A stretch of DNA of 37,172 nucleotides from JAQGLW01 sp035995725 (GTDB lineage Bacteria > Pseudomonadota > Gammaproteobacteria > Burkholderiales > Burkholderiaceae_D). Of the stretch, positions 32,353 to 37,172 are shown one piece after another (the first letter of the stretch is position 1; every line of letters begins with the position of its first letter). The notes beneath the pieces were generated by a model. That model saw only the letters and a list, made by a program, of their open reading frames with translations. It was not told the origin of the DNA and did no database searches. The translations under genes and the position numbers were made by a program. The stretch is from positions 1 through 37,172 of the forward strand of contig DASYKE010000225.1 of the NCBI GenBank assembly GCA_035995725.1, written 5' to 3'.

Positions 32353-32712
32353 TCAATATTGACGATTATTTTTTAATTTTAATAAAAGCGCGGACAACGC
32401 CCACGAGATAATGCTGTACAACAATGCGCCGCCGACTGCGGACCAAAACCCGGCAACATGGAAACCCCTGACCAAATTTGCAACCGCCCAGAACATCAAG
32501 CCATTGATGACCAGGATAAACAATCCCAAAGTCAGCACCGTCACAGGCAAGGTCAGCAACACCAGGATCGGACGGACCAAAGTATTGACCAGGCCGAGCA
32601 CCAAGGCTGCGACCAGGGCACTCGTGACATTATCGACTTCTACCGAACGCATCAGGTACGACACGGCGAGCAACGCAACCGTATTGATGAGCCAGGTAAT
32701 CAGCAGATGCAT
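32353..32712 (-). CDS. Small membrane protein, phage-holin-like family (YvlD type)
   Basis: 119 residues with four hydrophobic segments: about 3-20, 30-50, 55-80 and 90-111, and a basic C-terminus (LKLKNNRQY). The pattern LVAALVLGLVNTLVRPIL and then LFILVINGLMFWAV is that of the YvlD/phage holin family 4 superfamily membrane proteins. Despite the name these are not phage genes in this setting; the family is often found between ahcY and metF in betaproteobacteria (from memory), and its function is unknown. AGGGG precedes the ATG. A hairpin in the gap after ahcY may set its expression relative to ahcY. Confidence 0.85.
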   Translation of the reverse strand: MHLLITWLINTVALLAVSYLMRSVEVDNVTSALVAALVLGLVNTLVRPILVLLTLPVTVLTLGLFILVINGLMFWAVANLVRGFHVAGFWSAVGGALLYSIISWALSALLLKLKNNRQY

Positions 32713-32744
32713 GACGTACCCCTTTTATCTTCGGTATTGAAAGG

Positions 32745-32781
32745 CCGCTCCGGACAAGCCGACTGGTCGATGCCGGAGCGG
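32745..32781 (-). other. Hairpin between ahcY and the holin-like gene
   Basis: Arms CCGCTCCGG and CCGGAGCGG (9 bp, perfect) with a 19-base loop. On the minus strand it is followed by CCTTTCAAT, too poor in T for a strong terminator. It could be an attenuating or RNA-stabilising structure inside the operon. Confidence 0.5.
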
Positions 32782-32815
32782 TGCCGTTCCTGCTTTGCCT
32801 TACTTGCTTGCTTGT

Positions 32816-34258
32816 TTAATACCGATAATGCTCGGGCTTGTACGGCCCAGTCTTTTGCACACTGATATATGCAGCTTGCTCATTCGTCAGTTCGGTCAAT
32901 TGCGCATTCAGTTTTTTCAACTGCAGGCGTGCGACCTTTTCATCCAAATGTTTCGGCAAGGTATACACCCCGACTGGGTACGCCGCGGTATTGACGTACA
33001 ACTCGATTTGCGCGATGGTCTGGTTTGCGAACGACGAGCTCATCACATACGATGGATGACCTGTGCCGCAACCCAGGTTCACCAGGCGCCCTTCGGCCAG
33101 CAGGATGATGCGTTTTCCGTCAGGGAAAATCACGTGATCGACCTGCGGCTTGATGTTTTCCCAGGTGTATTTCTTGAGCGCCGCGACTTCGATCTCATTG
33201 TCGAAATGGCCGATGTTGCAGACAATCGCCTGGTCTTTCATCTTCAGCATGTGCGCGTGCGTGATCACATGGTAATTGCCGGTCGCGGTGACGAAGATGT
33301 CGGCATGTTCAGCCGCATAATCCATCGTCACCACGCGATACCCTTCCATCGCTGCCTGCAATGCGCAAATCGGATCGATCTCGGTCACCCACACTTGTGC
33401 CGATAACGCGCGCAGTGCCTGCGCCGAGCCCTTGCCCACATCGCCGTAGCCGGCTACCACCGCCACCTTGCCGGCAATCATCACGTCGGTAGCGCGTTTG
33501 ATGCCGTCGACCAGCGATTCACGGCAGCCGTACAGATTGTCGAACTTGGATTTGGTGACCGAATCGTTGACATTGATGGCCGGGAATGCGAGCTTGCCTT
33601 CCTTGTGCATCTGGTACAAACGATGGACGCCGGTAGTGGTTTCTTCGGTCACGCCCTTGATTTCCGCCAGGCGCTTCGAATACCAGCCCGGCTGGTTCGC
33701 CAGACGTTTTTTGATCGAATTGAACAGGCAGATTTCTTCTTCGGAACTTGGCTTGCTCAATACCGATGCATCTTTTTCGGCGCGCGTGCCGAGATGCAGC
33801 AGTAATGTCGCATCGCCGCCATCGTCCAGGATCATGTTTGAATATTGCTGCGCACCCTGCTCGGTATCCGGCCATTCGAAAATGCGGTGCGTGAATTCCC
33901 AGTAGTCGTCGAGCGATTCACCCTTGAACGCGAATACCGGCGTGCCGGCGGCGGCAATCGCGGCTGCCGCATGGTCTTGCGTCGAATAGATGTTGCATGA
34001 GGCCCAGCGCACTTTCGCGCCGAGCGCTTCGAGCGTCTGGATCAGCACCGCAGTCTGGATCGTCATATGGATCGAACCGGTGATACGGGCGCCTTTCAGC
34101 GGCTGCCGGGCGGCGAACTCTTCGCGAATCGCCATCAGGCCAGGCATTTCAGTCTCGGCGATCTTGATCTCTTTGCGGCCCCAATCGGCAAGGCCGAGGT
34201 CTGCAACGAAATAATCCTGGGACGGGGAATTTGAGGATTTCAATGCTACGGCGCTCAT
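32816..34258 (-). CDS. ahcY: Adenosylhomocysteinase (SAH hydrolase)
   Basis: 480 residues. It hydrolyses S-adenosylhomocysteine to adenosine and homocysteine, relieving product inhibition of methyltransferases. Substrate residues lie in GSIHMTIQTAVLIQTLEALG and TEETTTGVHRLYQM. The NAD-binding Rossmann loop is VAGYGDVGKGSAQ, and the C-terminus is the universal GPYKPEHYRY. The length includes the roughly 40-residue insert common in bacterial enzymes. Start: ATG at 34258, chosen over the adjoining GTG at 34261 because the AAGGAGG stands 5 bases before the ATG and only 2 before the GTG. The gene heads an operon with the holin-like protein and metF, under an SAH riboswitch. Confidence 0.96.
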   Translation of the reverse strand: MSAVALKSSNSPSQDYFVADLGLADWGRKEIKIAETEMPGLMAIREEFAARQPLKGARITGSIHMTIQTAVLIQTLEALGAKVRWASCNIYSTQDHAAAAIAAAGTPVFAFKGESLDDYWEFTHRIFEWPDTEQGAQQYSNMILDDGGDATLLLHLGTRAEKDASVLSKPSSEEEICLFNSIKKRLANQPGWYSKRLAEIKGVTEETTTGVHRLYQMHKEGKLAFPAINVNDSVTKSKFDNLYGCRESLVDGIKRATDVMIAGKVAVVAGYGDVGKGSAQALRALSAQVWVTEIDPICALQAAMEGYRVVTMDYAAEHADIFVTATGNYHVITHAHMLKMKDQAIVCNIGHFDNEIEVAALKKYTWENIKPQVDHVIFPDGKRIILLAEGRLVNLGCGTGHPSYVMSSSFANQTIAQIELYVNTAAYPVGVYTLPKHLDEKVARLQLKKLNAQLTELTNEQAAYISVQKTGPYKPEHYRY

Positions 34259-34263
34259 CACGC

Positions 34264-34270
34264 CCTCCTT
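34264..34270 (-). promoter_or_regulatory. Strong ribosome binding site of ahcY
   Basis: AAGGAGG on the minus strand, 5 bases before the ATG at 34258. It decides the start between GTG (34261) and ATG (34258). Confidence 0.85.
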
Positions 34271-34283
34271 TCGTTAGAAAAAA

Positions 34284-34361
34284 AGTAACGTGAGCGCAGT
34301 TGCTGTATTGACTGTATCAAGCCTGGCAGAGTCTGTAACCTGTCGCAACGCTCCTTGATAC
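34284..34361 (-). promoter_or_regulatory. SAH riboswitch upstream of ahcY
   Basis: Read on the minus strand, the region fits the S-adenosylhomocysteine riboswitch. Outer stem P1 is TATCAAG (34360-34354) with CTTGATA (34321-34315). The conserved core AAGGAGCG-TTGCGAC follows the first arm, and GCCAGGCTTGATA closes it. Downstream, GCAACTGCGCTCACG supplies GCAAC (34303-34299) and CGCTC (34296-34292), which pair with GTTGC (34349-34345) and GAGCG (34353-34349) of the core as the long-range helix. SAH riboswitches are known to turn on ahcY when SAH builds up. About 20 bases separate it from the ahcY ribosome binding site. The consensus was recalled, not computed. Confidence 0.85.
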
Positions 34362-34394
34362 GCCGTTATTTTAATCCAAAAATGGAGCGAAACG

Positions 34395-35123
34395 TTACTT
34401 TTCACGTTGCAATATCCGTATGCCAAACCAGATCAACACATAACAGATGCCCATCAATGCTCCGTACAGATGCGCGACCGCCACCACCGGGCCGCCTATC
34501 GTTTGCTCGGTACGGACAGATGGCCCGTAACGGAATTCCAGCGCAAGCTTTGCAACCAACAAGACCATGCCGATCGCGCAAATGCAACGGGACATGGGCC
34601 AACGCGCCGGCAACATTTTCCATCCTGACGACGCCTCTGTAGACAGTGCATCGGAATGTATCGTCAATAGCGACCAGCCACCCAGTGCACAGCCTGCCCA
34701 GATTCCATGCAATGCGCCGGACAATCCGGCATACCAGGCCAATTCTGGATGAAGCCAGTACAACAGCCCGCTTACTCCAACCGCTGCCGCACCGAACAGG
34801 CCCAGCGCGTGAATATGCGGCATCCGGTTCCACAACAATTCGCAAAGCAGGAACAGGCCGAGTAAATTGAAAAGCAGGTGCGGCGTATTCAGATGCACGA
34901 AATGGGCGGTCAGCACACGCCACGCCTGGCCTGACGACAAGCCTGCGCGATCGTAGCGGAAATGCGCCAGCCCGTCCGGCCAATAGGTCAAGGCAAGTGC
35001 GCACAAGGAAACACCCAGGCAGAGCAGCCATTTGCTCTGCCTGGCTTCGGGTGCAACTAATGGCGGTTGCGATTTCAAAGTTACTTGCCAGACCTTTTGA
35101 ACGCCCGGTGCATCCGCATGCAC
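34395..35123 (-). CDS. rrtA: Rhombosortase (rhomboid-family intramembrane protease)
   Basis: 242 residues with about six membrane segments. The rhomboid traits are present: HFVHLNTPHLLFNLLGL in the TM2 region, the catalytic serine Ser135 in AGLSGALHG, and His218 in AVAHLYGALMG. The compact form with the GLSGxLHG motif is that of rhombosortases, which process proteins carrying a C-terminal GlyGly-CTERM signal. The immediately upstream gene encodes just such a protein. The start is uncertain: GTG at 35123 (MHADAPG) overlaps the protease gene by 43 bases, and there is no ATG in frame before the first membrane segment. Overlap suggests translational coupling with its substrate. Confidence 0.85.
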   Translation of the reverse strand: MHADAPGVQKVWQVTLKSQPPLVAPEARQSKWLLCLGVSLCALALTYWPDGLAHFRYDRAGLSSGQAWRVLTAHFVHLNTPHLLFNLLGLFLLCELLWNRMPHIHALGLFGAAAVGVSGLLYWLHPELAWYAGLSGALHGIWAGCALGGWSLLTIHSDALSTEASSGWKMLPARWPMSRCICAIGMVLLVAKLALEFRYGPSVRTEQTIGGPVVAVAHLYGALMGICYVLIWFGIRILQREK

Positions 35124-37172
35124 GCTGCCAGCAACGCCAGTGCAAATAGTGATTTGTCGTCCAGACTTCCGCCACCGGATGACGGACGGGCAACCACCGT
35201 GATCGTCACATTGCCTTGCGTGCTATCGAAACTGTCGCTGGCGTAATAGGTCAACGTGTAAGTCCCTGACGGTGCCGCATTCGGCCAATTGAATACGCCT
35301 GTTGCCGGATCCAGAGTGGCATCCCCGGATGGCAGCGGTTCCATTCGGAAAACCGGCGTGTCGCCATCAGCGTCGGTTGCGCCAACCGTGAAGCTGAGGG
35401 TATCGCCCGCCATCACGGTCTGGTCCGCTATGGCAGTCAACACCGGCGCGGAGTTGACCCTGACCGTTGCCGTGGCAGTGCCGATCTTCCCGGCGCTGTC
35501 GGTAACCGTGTGCTTGAATGAATAGGTACCTGTCATGGGCGCGGTAAATGTGGCATTGCTTGTAGCCGCGCCTGCGATTGCGCCGACTGCAGCGCCCGCT
35601 TGTTGGACCCACTCATAACTAGCGATCTGGCGTGGTGCTGTATCGGTGCTCGAAAGCGAAACTGCCGCATTCGGTGCGACAACCTGGTAGGCGTTGGTCA
35701 GGCTGACTATCGGCGCCAGATCGAGGGTTTTATTCAGCGCTGCCAGCGCGTCCAGCAGGCCTTCCCCGCACAGCCCGATGTAATGGCTGTCGGTACAAAT
35801 TGTGCCATCCGGATGCGGACGAGACGAGGATTGCAAATAAGACTTGATTTGGGCGGGCGTCAGCGACGGATTTTTTGACAGCATCAGCGCCACCACACCG
35901 GAAACGTGCGGCGCCGCCATGCTGGTGCCTATTTTTGCGCTGTAGCTGTCAGCCACCGGAGTAGTCGTGCCGGTGTTCGACAACGAATAGACTCCGGGTC
36001 CGTTGGCAGATGCGAATGCGGTGCAGCCGGCGGAGAACGACCCGCAGCCTCCGCCCGGAGCGCTGATTGCGGTATGGGTACCGATATTGGCGTAACTGGC
36101 ATTGTCGCCGTCGATTGCATGCGCGGTGACGGCGATCACACCCATGCAGTTTGCAGGCTGGCCGACAGCGACAGAACCGCTATTGCCGGCGGCTACCACG
36201 ATCACTTTACCCCTGGCAACGATGTCCGATACGGCATATTGAAACGTGTTGGAGCATGCTCCCTTACCGCTCAAACTCATGTTGAGTATTTGCGCGGGAT
36301 TGGCGTTTGCGGGCGGCGAACCGGCAAACGGAATGCCTGCCGCCCAGCGCATACCGTCCACAATATCCGAGGTAAAACCGCCGCACTTGCCTATCACACG
36401 CACCGGCAATAATTTAACCCTGGGTGCAACGCCTGCTCCATGCTGACCTGCCGGACCGGTATTGTCCATCAATGCGGCGATGGTGCCGGCAACATGCGTT
36501 CCGTGCCAGCTCGAGCTACTGTCCGAAGTGCCCGCGCCGCACTCGTTTTTTGCTACTCCGTCACCCGGGTCGCTTGCATCGGCGTCGCGGCCGCCATTGT
36601 CGTTGGACACATCGGTCCTGGTAATGAAATCGTATCCAGGCAATACCGGGGCAAGGTCCGCATGCTGGCGATAACCGCTGTCCAGCACGGCCACCGTGAC
36701 AGAAGGATCGCCCACGGTTATAAACCATGCATCCGGCAAGTTGGCGCCTCCTTTGTTGACGCCTGCCGGTGCAAAATAATGCCATTGAGACGAATAGCCT
36801 GGGTCGCGGGGAGTAAGCGTTGTAGCCACATGCAGCATGCGGTCCGGCTCCGCCAATTCGACATCGCCGTCATGCATCAGGCGCGCAGCGATAACCCGCG
36901 CTTCGGATAACCGGACCGGCTGGTTCAGTTTTACCACATGCGCGTCGCCGGACATTGGGCGCATGATCGCCATCGACACATGGGTGGATTTGTTCAGCCC
37001 CCTGGTATCGAATGCTTTCAGTGCGGCGACCAGTTTGTCGCTGCGCCTGGCGCGGTGTTTTACGATCAGGCGCGACACCATTTCTTCATCGGGAGGGCTC
37101 GCAGCGGGCGGCGCGCTCTTCTTGAATGTCGCAAACGCCTTCGAATCGGCGGATGCGCCATTGGCTATCGCG
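35081..37172 (-). CDS. Secreted S8 (subtilisin-like) protease with GlyGly-CTERM tail (5' end beyond window)
   Basis: At least 696 residues; the frame is open through the window edge, so the signal peptide and first residues are missing. An ATG at 37081 is internal. Counting from it, the catalytic triad is Asp134 (VAVLDSGYRQH), His193 (SSSWHGTHVAGT) and Ser387 (IGTSMAAPHVSG). A propeptide-like part precedes (about 1-90). After the catalytic domain (to about 470) come a PKD/Ig-like domain (TGTYSFKHTVTDSAGK) and a cadherin-like domain (DADGDTPVFRMEPLPSGDAT). The C-terminus is SSGGGS, a hydrophobic helix (SLFALALLAACM) and basic residues, i.e. a GlyGly-CTERM signal for type II secretion and rhombosortase cleavage. 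Similar to Burkholderia MprA-type proteases by architecture. Confidence 0.9.
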   Translation of the reverse strand, partial: AIANGASADSKAFATFKKSAPPAASPPDEEMVSRLIVKHRARRSDKLVAALKAFDTRGLNKSTHVSMAIMRPMSGDAHVVKLNQPVRLSEARVIAARLMHDGDVELAEPDRMLHVATTLTPRDPGYSSQWHYFAPAGVNKGGANLPDAWFITVGDPSVTVAVLDSGYRQHADLAPVLPGYDFITRTDVSNDNGGRDADASDPGDGVAKNECGAGTSDSSSSWHGTHVAGTIAALMDNTGPAGQHGAGVAPRVKLLPVRVIGKCGGFTSDIVDGMRWAAGIPFAGSPPANANPAQILNMSLSGKGACSNTFQYAVSDIVARGKVIVVAAGNSGSVAVGQPANCMGVIAVTAHAIDGDNASYANIGTHTAISAPGGGCGSFSAGCTAFASANGPGVYSLSNTGTTTPVADSYSAKIGTSMAAPHVSGVVALMLSKNPSLTPAQIKSYLQSSSRPHPDGTICTDSHYIGLCGEGLLDALAALNKTLDLAPIVSLTNAYQVVAPNAAVSLSSTDTAPRQIASYEWVQQAGAAVGAIAGAATSNATFTAPMTGTYSFKHTVTDSAGKIGTATATVRVNSAPVLTAIADQTVMAGDTLSFTVGATDADGDTPVFRMEPLPSGDATLDPATGVFNWPNAAPSGTYTLTYYASDSFDSTQGNVTITVVARPSSGGGSLDDKSLFALALLAACMRMHRAFKRSGK

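Noticed and set aside
32353..32712. Prophage remnant because of the holin-like protein
   Set aside because: The protein is a four-helix YvlD-type membrane protein between ahcY and metF; no other phage gene is near.

Overview
The window reads as a chromosomal segment of a betaproteobacterium of the order Burkholderiales, most like Oxalobacteraceae. Clues are a PhaM-type granule protein, a fused indolepyruvate ferredoxin oxidoreductase of about 1200 residues, an SAH riboswitch in front of ahcY, a split heptose adenylyltransferase (RfaE2), tripartite-tricarboxylate (Bug) binding proteins without their permeases, and moderate GC. The family-level assignment is inference. No IS element, phage gene, tRNA, rRNA or CRISPR array was seen.

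Layout. 1-2291 (minus): ferritin-like diiron protein, rfaE2, and an L-asparaginase cut by the window edge. 2433-3632: an MFS transporter. 4603-9561: the central find, a complete terephthalate (tph) gene set: a divergent IclR regulator followed by tphC-tphA2-tphA3-tphB-tphA1, in the order known from Comamonas. The encoded route binds terephthalate in the periplasm, dihydroxylates it (TphA1A2A3) and oxidises and decarboxylates the diol to protocatechuate (TphB). No ring-cleavage genes and no TctA/TctB membrane partners are in the window. Just after tphA1 lies a small decayed NTF2-like relic. 9760-14646: MFS exporter, phaM, two tandem DUF3108 proteins, queC. 14643-14950: a frameshifted small gene relic. 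15089-18596: a catabolic operon of a HutC-type GntR regulator, the two subunits of aconitase X, and another Bug binding protein; its substrate is not evident.

18817-24316: indolepyruvate ferredoxin oxidoreductase, a six-EF-hand secreted protein, and a GNAT acetyltransferase, with clear terminators. 24959-27313: two tandemly duplicated branched-chain-amino-acid-type ABC binding proteins (about 82% identical by hand alignment) with no ABC permease or ATPase nearby. 27584-30792 (minus): slt and cca. 30870-31445: 5-formyl-THF cyclo-ligase. 31467-34361 (minus): SAH riboswitch, ahcY, a small holin-like membrane protein and metF, a methyl-cycle and one-carbon operon. 34395-37172 (minus): a secreted subtilisin-like protease with a GlyGly-CTERM tail and, overlapping it, its likely processing enzyme, a rhombosortase.

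The most interesting parts are the tph cluster with its regulatory region and conserved substrate arginines, the gntR-aconitase X-Bug operon of unknown substrate, the duplicated orphan binding proteins, and the protease/rhombosortase pair. All function calls come from motif reading and recollection of families; no search was run.
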